From positions 186,001 through 250,000 of the forward strand of contig NZ_JADIJK010000003.1 in assembly GCF_017355205.1 (NCBI RefSeq): a stretch of DNA of 64,000 nucleotides. Reading direction: 5' to 3'. A model generated the notes under the pieces. It saw nothing but the letters and a program-made list of their open reading frames with translations, was not told where the DNA came from and searched no databases. Source of the stretch: Bacillus sp. SD088 (GTDB lineage Bacteria > Bacillota > Bacilli > Bacillales > Bacillaceae_C). How positions within the stretch are numbered: the first letter of the stretch is position 1; every line of letters starts with the position of its first letter. Position numbers and translations under genes: made by a program. Below, piece by piece: positions 46,330 through 54,391 of this stretch.

Positions 46330-47662
46330 ATGTTTTCTTATTCTTCCACCAATCCCAAACATCCTGATAACGCATTGGTTTAGAAAAATAATATCCTTGT
46401 AAGATCGGGCAGCCGATCTGTTGTAAAATCTTATATTGCTCTTCTGTTTCTACACCTTCACAAACGACTTTTAACTTCAACATATTGGCAAGATCAATGA
46501 TTGATTTTGCAATTCTCACGCTTACTTCATTATAAGTAATATCCTGAATGAATTGTCGATCGATTTTTATTTCTTGAACAGGAAAATGCTGTAAATAATG
46601 AAAGGCAGAGAACCCTGTTCCAAAATCATCAATACTCACTTGAAACCCATGTGCCCGGATGGCTAAAATTTGCTGCTTCGCTTTTTCTAAATCTTCGATA
46701 GCCACATCCTCTGTAATTTGAACAATTAATTGCTGGGCATTCACATCATACTTTTGCAAACAAGCTGCTAGAAAATGCTGGAGGGATGGATCCAAAAAAT
46801 GTCTAGATGAAATATTAATGGAAATGGTTATTGCTTCCCATCCTTGTTTTTTCCATGTTTCTAATCGTCTAAATGCTTGTTCAATTACCCACTCCCCAAG
46901 CGGAAAAATAAGTCCTGTAGCCTCAGCTAGTTCAATAAAGGTTCCTGGCATCTTCACTCCTTCCTCTGGGTGTTGCCAGCGAATTAATCCCTCCAAACCA
47001 ATTAATTCTCCGGACATTGCATCCATTTGAGGCTGATAATATAATTCGAATTGCTCTTGTTCAAGCCCTTTTCTTAAACTCATTTCTGTGCGAAAGTCAT
47101 TCCTCATTTTTCGCGTTATTCCGTCATTATATTCCACCCGTAAATCACGAACGACCATTGTATTCTTTTGATTTAAAGCTGCTTTTGCTTTCGCTATGCA
47201 ATCTTTTGGCGTATTCCCGTGCTCGGGAAAAACACTGATCCCATAACTACAGGTAACAAAAATCTCCTGATCATAAGCTGAAATCGATAAGCCTAAAACC
47301 TCTATCATTTCATCCATTAAGAGCTGTACAGATTTTTTCAAACATCGGTCTAACAGAAACAGACCAAAAAAACCATCTGCAATATGGGTAGCAAAGCCTC
47401 GTTGGTTCATCATCTTTTGCAATCGCTCTCTCGTAATGGCTAATACTTGTTCAGTATATCTGTCTCCGAGAACATTCCTTATTTCAGGAAACTGATCTAG
47501 TTGAAGATAAATAAAATAAGCTTTTTCTTTAGCTTTAAAAGCTTTCCCAAAATCATCGGCTAGCATCAAGAAGTCATCGTAGGGATACAACCCCATTAAT
47601 GAATAGGTAGCAACAAGTTTATTAAGACGATTATTAGAAGAGCTACTCGGAGTTAAGTCCAT
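46328..47662 (-). CDS. EAL-domain protein with degenerate GGDEF domain
   Basis: 444 residues. Residues about 20-170 align with a GGDEF fold, but the active-site GGDEF is replaced by IADGFFGLF, so cyclase activity is unlikely. The EAL domain (about 185-440) keeps its catalytic residues: GLEGLIRWQHP (EGL for EAL), SINISSRHF, VQITED, SIDDFGTGFSAFHYL, KIDRQFI, VCEGVETEEQ and QGYYFSKP. It probably degrades cyclic di-GMP, consistent with its place beside flagellar genes. I chose the ATG at 47662 with AAGGA upstream; an in-frame GTG at 47767 would add 35 residues. Confidence 0.86.
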   Translation of the reverse strand: MDLTPSSSSNNRLNKLVATYSLMGLYPYDDFLMLADDFGKAFKAKEKAYFIYLQLDQFPEIRNVLGDRYTEQVLAITRERLQKMMNQRGFATHIADGFFGLFLLDRCLKKSVQLLMDEMIEVLGLSISAYDQEIFVTCSYGISVFPEHGNTPKDCIAKAKAALNQKNTMVVRDLRVEYNDGITRKMRNDFRTEMSLRKGLEQEQFELYYQPQMDAMSGELIGLEGLIRWQHPEEGVKMPGTFIELAEATGLIFPLGEWVIEQAFRRLETWKKQGWEAITISINISSRHFLDPSLQHFLAACLQKYDVNAQQLIVQITEDVAIEDLEKAKQQILAIRAHGFQVSIDDFGTGFSAFHYLQHFPVQEIKIDRQFIQDITYNEVSVRIAKSIIDLANMLKLKVVCEGVETEEQYKILQQIGCPILQGYYFSKPMRYQDVWDWWKNKKT

Positions 47663-47836
47663 TATAAACACGTCCTTGTGAATCTGTACTTCTTTTCTAA
47701 TATCGGTAAAATTTCGACGAATTCCACACATTCTTCTATTAAATTTAAAGTGAATTTCAGAAAACACGCACTTCTCTACTGTTACTCAATAGATGATGTG
47801 CTATACTAAACATTAAAAATAGCAAAGGAGTTGATT

Positions 47837-47971
47837 TTGAAAAAAAGGACGTTTGGGAGTTATGAGAACGGCTTATTCTGAATGAAGTCGTGATAATTGC
47901 AAGTTCTAGAAATTGATGTCGTTTACATTCCATCTCCCAACCATTTACATAAAGCGGTAAAGAGGATGTGA
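47837..47971 (+). pseudogene. Gfo/Idh/MocA oxidoreductase fossil
   Basis: Read in a single frame from TTG 47837: KKRTFGSYENGLF, then three stops, then LEIDVVYIPSPNHLHKAVKR and M, then a stop. FGSYE followed by ..D-VYIP-PN-LH is the typical stretch after the Rossmann core of Gfo/Idh/MocA dehydrogenases. The nucleotide-binding glycines before it and everything after it are gone. AAAGGAG precedes the TTG. It fills most of the gap upstream of the aldo/keto reductase. Confidence 0.55.
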
Positions 47972-48087
47972 AAAAACAATTGCCTTTGGTATAAAATCTT
48001 ATCAAGGGAATAAAATCTGGTAAGACTGTACTAAATTATGCTGAAAGAGTGACAGATTGACTTTTTAATAGAAAGGGAGACAGCTCT

Positions 48088-49017
48088 ATGAAAAATATTC
48101 GTGTCAAAGGGATTGAAAAGGAAATATCTAGTCTAGTAATGGGGTCAGATTATTTCACACCCGATAAAATGGAAAAAGTTACTGAGGTTTTAAATGACTA
48201 TCTTGAAATCGGTGGCAACACAATTGATACCGCTTTTATCTATGCCGGTGGAAGAAGTGAAGAAGCGATTGGCATTTGGATGGAAGAAAATAAACGTCGC
48301 GATGATGTTATCATTCTAACAAAGGGTGGTCACCCTAATGCGAAAGGACCACAAATTAATAAACAAGCCATTGATAATGAATTAAAAATTAGTTTAGAGA
48401 GATTGCGTACAGATTATGTGGAATTGTATGCCCTCCATCGTGATGACCCAAATGTACCTGTTGGGGAGATCTTAGAAATTCTTAACGAGCATGTAGAAGC
48501 AGGTCGTATTGGTGCATTCGGTGGATCGAACTGGTCTTTTGAGCGTTTACAAGAAGCGAATGATTATGCTGAAAAACATGGGTTAATTGGCTTTAGTTAC
48601 AGTAGTCCTAATCTTAGTTTAGCTAAAGCGCAGGAACCTTATTGGGCTGGCTGTGTTTCTGTCGATGATCCAATTATGTCTTGGCACGAAAATAACCATA
48701 TGCCGCTATTTTCATGGTCTTCGCAGGCACGTGGATTTTTCACTGGGCGTTTTACACCAGAAGACCGCTCAAATGAAGATTTAGTCCGTGTTTTCTATAA
48801 TGATGAAAATTGGGAGCGTTATCGCCGGGCTGAACAGCTCGCAAAGGAAAAAGGCGTGGAAACGATTCAAATCAGTCTTGCCTATGTATTAAATCAAGCA
48901 TTCCCGACAGCTGCTATTATTGGACCACAAAACAAGCAAGAAATGGTTTCCTGTCGTCAGGCTGCAGATATCCGTCTAACAGAAGACGAGATTCAGTGGC
49001 TTGATTTGAGAAAATAA
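48088..49017 (+). CDS. Aldo/keto reductase
   Basis: 309 residues, TIM-barrel AKR. The catalytic tetrad is visible: Asp in NTIDTAFIYAGGRSEEAIG, Tyr in the same segment, Lys in VIILTKGGH and His in YALHRDDP. C-terminal NADPH site AAIIGPQNKQEM. AAAGGGAG is 8 bases upstream. It is likely an NADPH-dependent reductase of sugar or carbonyl compounds; the substrate is unknown. It is preceded by the oxidoreductase fossil, hinting at a former small catabolic operon. Confidence 0.9.
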   Translation: MKNIRVKGIEKEISSLVMGSDYFTPDKMEKVTEVLNDYLEIGGNTIDTAFIYAGGRSEEAIGIWMEENKRRDDVIILTKGGHPNAKGPQINKQAIDNELKISLERLRTDYVELYALHRDDPNVPVGEILEILNEHVEAGRIGAFGGSNWSFERLQEANDYAEKHGLIGFSYSSPNLSLAKAQEPYWAGCVSVDDPIMSWHENNHMPLFSWSSQARGFFTGRFTPEDRSNEDLVRVFYNDENWERYRRAEQLAKEKGVETIQISLAYVLNQAFPTAAIIGPQNKQEMVSCRQAADIRLTEDEIQWLDLRK

Positions 49018-49040
49018 TGAATTAAAGTGTTAGTCAGTAA

Positions 49041-49088
49041 AAAAGAAGCTAATGACCAACTAGTATGAAGGAAATTAGCTTCTTTTTG
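49041..49088. terminator. Bidirectional terminator after the aldo/keto reductase
   Basis: AAAGAAGCTAAT/ATTAGCTTCTTT, 12 pairs, loop of about 20, with TTTTTG on the plus side. It also serves the converging minus-strand gene. Confidence 0.85.
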
Positions 49089-49093
49089 TTTGA

Positions 49094-49864
49094 TTAGCGC
49101 CTTTTTCTCAAGTTTGATTTTTCAGATGGTTTCCATTCGATATGAACAGGCTGCCAGTCACCATTTTCAAAATACCAATCTGTTTCAACAACTCCAAGTT
49201 GATCCGCGTGATAAGCACCACTAATCTGTCGATAGCCTTTCAATCCATAGCCATCTTTTCCCTTTATTTTAACCACTTCAAAAAAGGCGATAGGATCAAT
49301 CATTAATTCTGTCGGTTCATTCAGCTGCCCATTTTTTTGATATAAGCCAATCGAAATATAATCCTTTCTACGATCCCATAAATCGAGAATAATCGGCTTC
49401 CCTAATCCTGGAATCTCGATCACAGCGACAAAGTCTTGGTCAAAATGACCTTGGACCGCTAGCGGAGTTGGAAGAGGAATTTCTTTTATCTCTCCCCCTT
49501 TAGCCGTATGCAAAGCGTAATTATAAAGCCCGCCACTTCCCCCGGTTGCGCTGGAATATAAAATATCATCTACTCCGTCATGGTTTAGATCTGCAAAATC
49601 AAGCTTTGGCTCATAACCACCCTCATAATCAATTTTTAATTTTTTGCCTTCGAAAGTCTTAATTTCAGCCCAGATCTTTTGGTAATAAGGAGAGTCGCCT
49701 TTAAATGGAATACCATAGACGATAATATCGTCCAGTTTTCCATCCCCTGTCACATCATGCTTGTATTCTAAAATCGTCTTTCCTTGCTCAGCGGCAGCAG
49801 TTGGGGTAGAAATGGCAAGAATGACAACAAACGCAATAAGAACAAATACCAGTTGCTTTTTCAA
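49094..49864 (-). CDS. Secreted protein with FG-GAP/VCBS-like DxDxDG repeats
   Basis: 256 residues. Signal peptide (KKQLVFVLIAFVVILAISTP, cleavage after TAAA likely). Two calcium-loop-like motifs, DVTGDGKLDDI (about 38-48) and DLNHDGVDDI (about 92-101), suggest a small beta-propeller or VCBS-type fold. TTG start with GGAGG 7 bases upstream. Exported, function unknown. Confidence 0.75.
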   Translation of the reverse strand: MKKQLVFVLIAFVVILAISTPTAAAEQGKTILEYKHDVTGDGKLDDIIVYGIPFKGDSPYYQKIWAEIKTFEGKKLKIDYEGGYEPKLDFADLNHDGVDDILYSSATGGSGGLYNYALHTAKGGEIKEIPLPTPLAVQGHFDQDFVAVIEIPGLGKPIILDLWDRRKDYISIGLYQKNGQLNEPTELMIDPIAFFEVVKIKGKDGYGLKGYRQISGAYHADQLGVVETDWYFENGDWQPVHIEWKPSEKSNLRKRR

Positions 49865-49916
49865 AAAATCCCTCCAATCATTGGGTGATATGAATATGAT
49901 TCCCTTTATGAATTGA

Positions 49917-49969
49917 TTTATCCCGCATTAACGGGCAGTAATCCCCCGCTGATTGAAGTTTCACTTTAT
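49917..49969. repeat. R3 element, internally deleted copy D
   Basis: TTTATCCCGCATTAACGGGC then AGTAATCCCCC is joined directly to GCTGATTGAAGTTTCACTTT. The outer parts of both R3 ends are fused, with all of the interior lost. The junction lies inside the C-run shared by the two terminal hairpins. Confidence 0.8.
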
Positions 49970-50037
49970 GAAAAGCGATTTCATTCTTTTCTCGTTTTTT
50001 ATATTATTCGGCTAGCCCATTCACTCTGTTTTTTTAA

Positions 50038-50388
50038 TCACTTTATAAATTGAGCCATAGAGCGTGCTGTCAATTGATTCGGACTTGCGAGTACAAATGG
50101 TTGATCTTGATCAGAGTGGGCAAAAAAGTTAACCTTTTTTGGGATACCTGGAATTAAATCAAAGTAATTATCGCTGAAAATCCCCTCTTCTTGGGCATCA
50201 AGCCAAACATTTTTGGCGAGATAATCCGTATTTAAGATAAATTCGGGTCCATTACTTCCATTCACTTCTTCTATCGTGATCGTCGGTTCAGCAAGATCGA
50301 TCTCTTTCATACGTTGGAAGTAGTATTCCCCATGAGGATCCCTTTGCTTGAACTTCCATTCATTTAAATTCTTAGTTTTAATTTTCAT
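50038..50388 (-). pseudogene. Beta-mannosidase (GH2) remnant with internal deletion
   Basis: 116 codons. The start KIKTKNLNEWKFKQ resembles the first residues of GH2 beta-mannosidases (LNGxWxFKQ). The rest (TITIEEVNGSNGPEFILNTD, ..VWLDAQEEGIFSDNYFDLIP) matches their C-terminal Ig-like domain. Some 700 residues expected between them, including the catalytic barrel, are missing, and the frame is kept open. GGTGGAG lies 7 bases before the ATG at 50388. It is the last reading frame after the binding-protein gene of a probable mannan locus. The family call is from motif memory. Confidence 0.6.
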
Positions 50389-50417
50389 GAACAATCTCCA
50401 CCTTGTTAAAAATTACG

Positions 50418-50449
50418 GAAAGAGGCCCAGTAAAATTGGACCTCTTTCT
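50418..50449 (-). terminator. Terminator of the sugar ABC operon
   Basis: GAAAGAGG-CCA/TGG-CCTCTTTC around a 7-base AT loop, 22 bases after the binding-protein stop, followed on the minus strand by CGTAATTTTT. Confidence 0.65.
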
Positions 50450-50471
50450 TAGTTTTTATTCTAAAAATCTC

Positions 50472-52154
50472 TTATTTACTCCATAATTCTACTGTATCTT
50501 GAATAATTTTTGTATATTCATCTTCTGCATCTTCGACCCCAACTTTATCTAGATCCTTCATAAATGTATCCCAAACATCATCATAATCAGCGGGATCTGC
50601 AAGAATAGCTTCTGGGATCCGTTTAAATGTCACATCTAGCATTCTTTGATTCTTCACCTCAAGATCAGAACCACCTGGAATGGCAAGATTGTAGGCCGCT
50701 CCCCATGGCTTCACTTCGAATTCATCCATTTGCGGATATAAATCTTTCCATAATTCAACACTATATGCTTCTAGAACTTCTTTTTCCATGTCAGTTTGAT
50801 TTTCAATTTGTTGTTCCCGAGTAGCAACCGTGAACGTTTGTCCAGTGGAATCCAACACACCATCACCATATCGTGGAGCGAAACGTTGAAAGTTATACCC
50901 AATTCCTGTTTCCTTAGCAAAGTCTTTATTATTATTACGGTATTCCCATACATCTTCTGGAATTTCACGTTTGCCATCCACTATTTCATAATGTTCGCCT
51001 TCAAGACCCCAGTTCAACATGATTTGCGTTTCTTCTGATACTAAGTAATCAAGAAATTTAATCGCACGAACAGGATCTTCACAATCAACTGTTATACCAA
51101 TTCCCCATCCCGCTTGGAAACCAGGGCTTTGATAAACATGGGACTGATACTCCTCACTTAATGTAATGGGATACATTCCATACATTCTCTCAAACTTACC
51201 TGCATCACGTAGGGCATTTTGAGCTTCCCCGACCATATAATCTGGAGCAATTGTTGCCAATGCTCGGCCTGTAGAAAGCTTGGATAACCATTGCTCCTGT
51301 TTTTGCACAAATGATTCTGGATCTAACAATCCTTCATCATTCATATGGTTGTACCAACGGAATACATCCTTTTCAACTGGACGACGATAATGTAGTGTGG
51401 CTTCATAAGTGTCGGGATCTACATAATATTCACCATCATCCCCAGCACCCGTCATCATAAATCCACTATTTAGAGTAGAAGCTTGGAAACGCCAACCATC
51501 TGATTGAAGTGTGAATGGAATGGTTGGTTGTCCATCAATTTCTGGATGTGCTTTGTAGTATTCACGAAGTACATTTTCTAAGTCTTCAAGCGTTTTCATC
51601 TCTGGATAACCTAATTCTTTCACGACAGCATGTTGAACAAGTGCACCGTAGCCAGGATACATAGCTTGATTATCCACACTAGCATTCGGGATAATATAAA
51701 TGGACGGATCATCTTTACTCCATTTCAAGCGATTCATATTATCACCAATCATTTTCTTCAGGTTTGGGGCATGCTCTTCAATAAGGTCGGTAAGATCTAT
51801 TAATGCACCAGCATCTACCAATGTTCCAGCTTCACCCTTCGGCAAAATCATATCAGGATATTCTCCACTAGCAGCCATTAAGGCGATCTTTTGCTGCCCG
51901 CCATCGATATCAAACTCCGGTTTCAGTGTTATCCCCGTATCCTCTTTAACCTTTTGGCCAATTGGGCTCTCCATTTTTTCCCAATCTGCATTAGCATCGG
52001 AATCAAACACAGTTAAGGTAATCTCTGCATTGTCATCTCCAGATGAGCTATTCGTTTCTTTGGAAGCTCCATTCTCTGAATTTTGGCATGCAGCGGTGAA
52101 AGTGATTAAAGCAGCAATAAAAACCAAACTAAAGATCTTTTTAAAAGATTTCAT
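50472..52154 (-). CDS. Carbohydrate-binding lipoprotein of an LplA-type ABC importer
   Basis: 560 residues. Lipobox TAAC with Cys23, Ser/Asn linker, then a large type-1 extracellular solute-binding fold with GEYPDMILPKGEAGTLVDAG and LIDLTDLIEEHAPNL. The size (about 500-560) is that of LplA/YtcQ-type binding proteins that work with two permeases and a shared ATPase encoded elsewhere (MsmX in B. subtilis); none is encoded here. GH26 mannanase and a beta-mannosidase remnant nearby suggest mannooligosaccharides as ligand; this is inference. Confidence 0.9.
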   Translation of the reverse strand: MKSFKKIFSLVFIAALITFTAACQNSENGASKETNSSSGDDNAEITLTVFDSDANADWEKMESPIGQKVKEDTGITLKPEFDIDGGQQKIALMAASGEYPDMILPKGEAGTLVDAGALIDLTDLIEEHAPNLKKMIGDNMNRLKWSKDDPSIYIIPNASVDNQAMYPGYGALVQHAVVKELGYPEMKTLEDLENVLREYYKAHPEIDGQPTIPFTLQSDGWRFQASTLNSGFMMTGAGDDGEYYVDPDTYEATLHYRRPVEKDVFRWYNHMNDEGLLDPESFVQKQEQWLSKLSTGRALATIAPDYMVGEAQNALRDAGKFERMYGMYPITLSEEYQSHVYQSPGFQAGWGIGITVDCEDPVRAIKFLDYLVSEETQIMLNWGLEGEHYEIVDGKREIPEDVWEYRNNNKDFAKETGIGYNFQRFAPRYGDGVLDSTGQTFTVATREQQIENQTDMEKEVLEAYSVELWKDLYPQMDEFEVKPWGAAYNLAIPGGSDLEVKNQRMLDVTFKRIPEAILADPADYDDVWDTFMKDLDKVGVEDAEDEYTKIIQDTVELWSK

Positions 52155-52217
52155 CCCTTTTTTCTCCCCTTATATATATATTGTGCAAACAGGTAATCCT
52201 GTCTTTACCAGAAATGA

Positions 52218-53132
52218 TTATTGCTTCACTGCTCCCAAAGTCATACCTTGGATAAAGTATTTTTGTAGAAAAGGATAAACTAAAACAATTGGTACAACTG
52301 TTACCATCGTGATCGCCATTTTAATCGATTCAGGAGATACCATTTGTGATTGTTGCGCCGCGTTTGGCCGCATTTGATTAGCATCTACGTTTCCTCCCGC
52401 AGTCGTATTTTCTAGAATCTTCATAAGTTCATACTGTAAGGTCGTTAAATTTTCATTCATACTGTTATATAGATAGTTATCAAACCAGTTATTCCATTGG
52501 CCAACCGCAACAAATAGTGCAATCGTTGCTAGCACCGGCTTACAAAGTGGTAAGATAATCCGGTAAAAAATAGTAAAATCATTGGCACCATCCATCTTCG
52601 CCGATTCCTGAAGCGAATATGGAAGCCCATCCATAAATGATCGTATAATGATAATATTAAAAGCACTGACTAATCCTGGTAAAATATATACCCAGAAAGT
52701 ATTCATTAGGTGTAAATCTCTAATCAGCATATATCCTGGAATTAAGCCTCCTGAAAAATACATCGTTAACACGATGGCAGTTGAAACAAATCTTCTGCCT
52801 TGAAAATCGCTTCGGCTTAACGTAAAGGCCACCATCGCTTGAATAAAAACACCTAAAAGGGTCCCGATAACGGTTCGTAAAACGGAGTTTGTAAAACCAG
52901 TTATTAAGTTATCGTATTTGGCAATTTCTAGATAATTATTGAATGTAAATTCGCGTGGCCATAAATAAATTCCACCTCGAACCGTATCCGTTGATTCATT
53001 TAAAGAAATGGCCAAGACGTTTAAAAAAGGATAAAGTGTCACAATCATTACAATGAGTAAAAAGGTATAATTCAAAATGTCGAATAGATAATCTTTATAT
53101 GTTGATTTATTTAACACACTTTTCGTTGCCAT
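52218..53132 (-). CDS. Carbohydrate ABC permease, LplC/YtcP type
   Basis: 304 residues, six TM segments, EAA loop SLQESAKMDGANDFTIFYRI typical of CUT1 sugar permeases. The N-terminus reads DYLFDILNYTFLLIVMIVTL. It lies 13 bases after the first permease gene and 63 bases before the binding-protein gene. It forms the membrane channel with the upstream permease. Confidence 0.93.
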   Translation of the reverse strand: MATKSVLNKSTYKDYLFDILNYTFLLIVMIVTLYPFLNVLAISLNESTDTVRGGIYLWPREFTFNNYLEIAKYDNLITGFTNSVLRTVIGTLLGVFIQAMVAFTLSRSDFQGRRFVSTAIVLTMYFSGGLIPGYMLIRDLHLMNTFWVYILPGLVSAFNIIIIRSFMDGLPYSLQESAKMDGANDFTIFYRIILPLCKPVLATIALFVAVGQWNNWFDNYLYNSMNENLTTLQYELMKILENTTAGGNVDANQMRPNAAQQSQMVSPESIKMAITMVTVVPIVLVYPFLQKYFIQGMTLGAVKQ

Positions 53133-53145
53133 ACATCATCCCACC

Positions 53146-54117
53146 TTACATCACACTCTGATTTGAATAACGCTTAAATATTCCGTTTGCAAGGAATAAT
53201 AGGAAGATACTTACAACTGAATTAAAGATTCCGAGCGCAGTACCATAAGAAAATTGCCCTAAACCAATCCCATAATTAAGCGCATATAATTCTAATACCT
53301 CGGAATAATCCACAACGAGAGAATTCCCTAATAGCATTTGTTTTTCAAATCCAATACTGACTAAATGGCCAATATTTAAAATCAATACAACCAAAATGGT
53401 TGGTCGAATACCCGGTAATGTGATATGCCACATTTGTCTTAACCGTCCAGCCCCATCTACTTTTGCTGCTTCATAAAGTTGGGAATCAAGGCCGGCAATG
53501 GCTGCTAAAAAGATAATCGCATTCCACCCCATTTCCTTCCATAAGTCTGCAGCTGTTACAATCCCCCAAAACCATGATCCCTGTGCCATAAATTGAAAGG
53601 GCTTATCGATGATGCCGAAATTTACAAGGAGATCATTCACAATCCCACCATCAGTTGATAACATTTTGGTCACAATCCCAGCTACAACCACCCATGAAAC
53701 AAAATGGGGTAAATACGTAATCGTTTGTACAGTTCGCTTTAATAAACTATGACGAACTTCATTTAGTAACACGGCAAAGATAATCGGGACAACAAAGCCA
53801 ATCGTCAAGCCTAGTAAACTCATTGCCAATGTATTCCTAAGAGTTAAATAAAAGCGTTCATCACTTAATAAGGTAATAAAATGCTGTAAACCTACCCATT
53901 CTTGTTCAAAAAAAGCTCTTCCAGGCCTAAAATTTTGAAACGCCATTGTCCATCCCCAAACAGGGAGATAATTAAATACAAAAACCCATAAAACAAAAGG
54001 AAGTGACATCATATACAACACTTTTTGGGAGAAAAAGGTCTTCCAGAAACTATGTGTTTTTATTTTTTTATTCTTTGTATCCATTATTGGATGCGGTTTC
54101 TTTTTTACCGTCTCCAT
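53146..54117 (-). CDS. Carbohydrate ABC permease, LplB/YtcO type
   Basis: 323 residues with a basic N-terminal stretch (METVKKKPHPIMDTKNKKIK), six TM segments and EAA loop LYEAAKVDGAGRLRQMWHIT. ATG at 54117, 5 bases after AGGAGGGGGG; the upstream frame to 54192 passes through that site and is not used. It is the first gene of the operon; a cre-like site lies about 100 bases upstream. Confidence 0.93.
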   Translation of the reverse strand: METVKKKPHPIMDTKNKKIKTHSFWKTFFSQKVLYMMSLPFVLWVFVFNYLPVWGWTMAFQNFRPGRAFFEQEWVGLQHFITLLSDERFYLTLRNTLAMSLLGLTIGFVVPIIFAVLLNEVRHSLLKRTVQTITYLPHFVSWVVVAGIVTKMLSTDGGIVNDLLVNFGIIDKPFQFMAQGSWFWGIVTAADLWKEMGWNAIIFLAAIAGLDSQLYEAAKVDGAGRLRQMWHITLPGIRPTILVVLILNIGHLVSIGFEKQMLLGNSLVVDYSEVLELYALNYGIGLGQFSYGTALGIFNSVVSIFLLFLANGIFKRYSNQSVM

Positions 54118-54210
54118 TTCATCCCCCCTCCTTATCGATAACTTTATTTTAACGCTTATGCAAAGGTAAAAATACCACGATAATGAAGACAAAAATCATA
54201 TCAAAATGCA

Positions 54211-54224
54211 AGAAAGCGCTTTAA
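54211..54224. promoter_or_regulatory. Probable cre (CcpA) site of the sugar ABC operon
   Basis: AGAAAGCGCTTTAA differs from the cre consensus TGAAARCGYTTWNN only at the first base. It is placed upstream of a sugar importer. Catabolite control is therefore likely but not shown. Confidence 0.5.
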
Positions 54225-54231
54225 TTCAATA

Positions 54232-54347
54232 AGGATGAACGGCTAATTTCGCGCCGTCCTGGCGCAACGCCGTTCTGACCCACATCCTGTGGGCCTAATT
54301 TCGCGCCGTCCTGGCGCAATGCTGTTCTGACCTGCTTCCTGTAGGCC
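54232..54347. repeat. Tandem mini-hairpin array, about 52-base unit twice
   Basis: Order: GCGCCG-TCC-TGGCGC (54251-54265), AACGCCGTTCTGAC, CCCACA-TCC-TGTGGG (54279-54293), GCCTAATTTC, GCGCCG-TCC-TGGCGC (54303-54317), AATGCTGTTCTGAC, CCTGC-TTCCT-GTAGG (54331-54345). The unit is repeated, but the second hairpin has changed on both arms. Confidence 0.8.
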
Positions 54348-54349
54348 TA

Positions 54350-54391
54350 AAAAAAGAGAAATCTCCATAAAAATTATGGTGATTTCTCTTT
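54350..54391 (-). terminator. Terminator of the two-component operon
   Basis: GAGAAATC-CCATAA/TTATGG-GATTTCTC with seven T residues after it. The left arm overlaps the last codons of the response-regulator gene. Confidence 0.85.

Noticed and set aside
47757-48005. 82-residue minus-strand frame upstream of the EAL gene
   Set aside because: Overlaps the dehydrogenase fossil antisense and lacks a ribosome site or recognisable motif.
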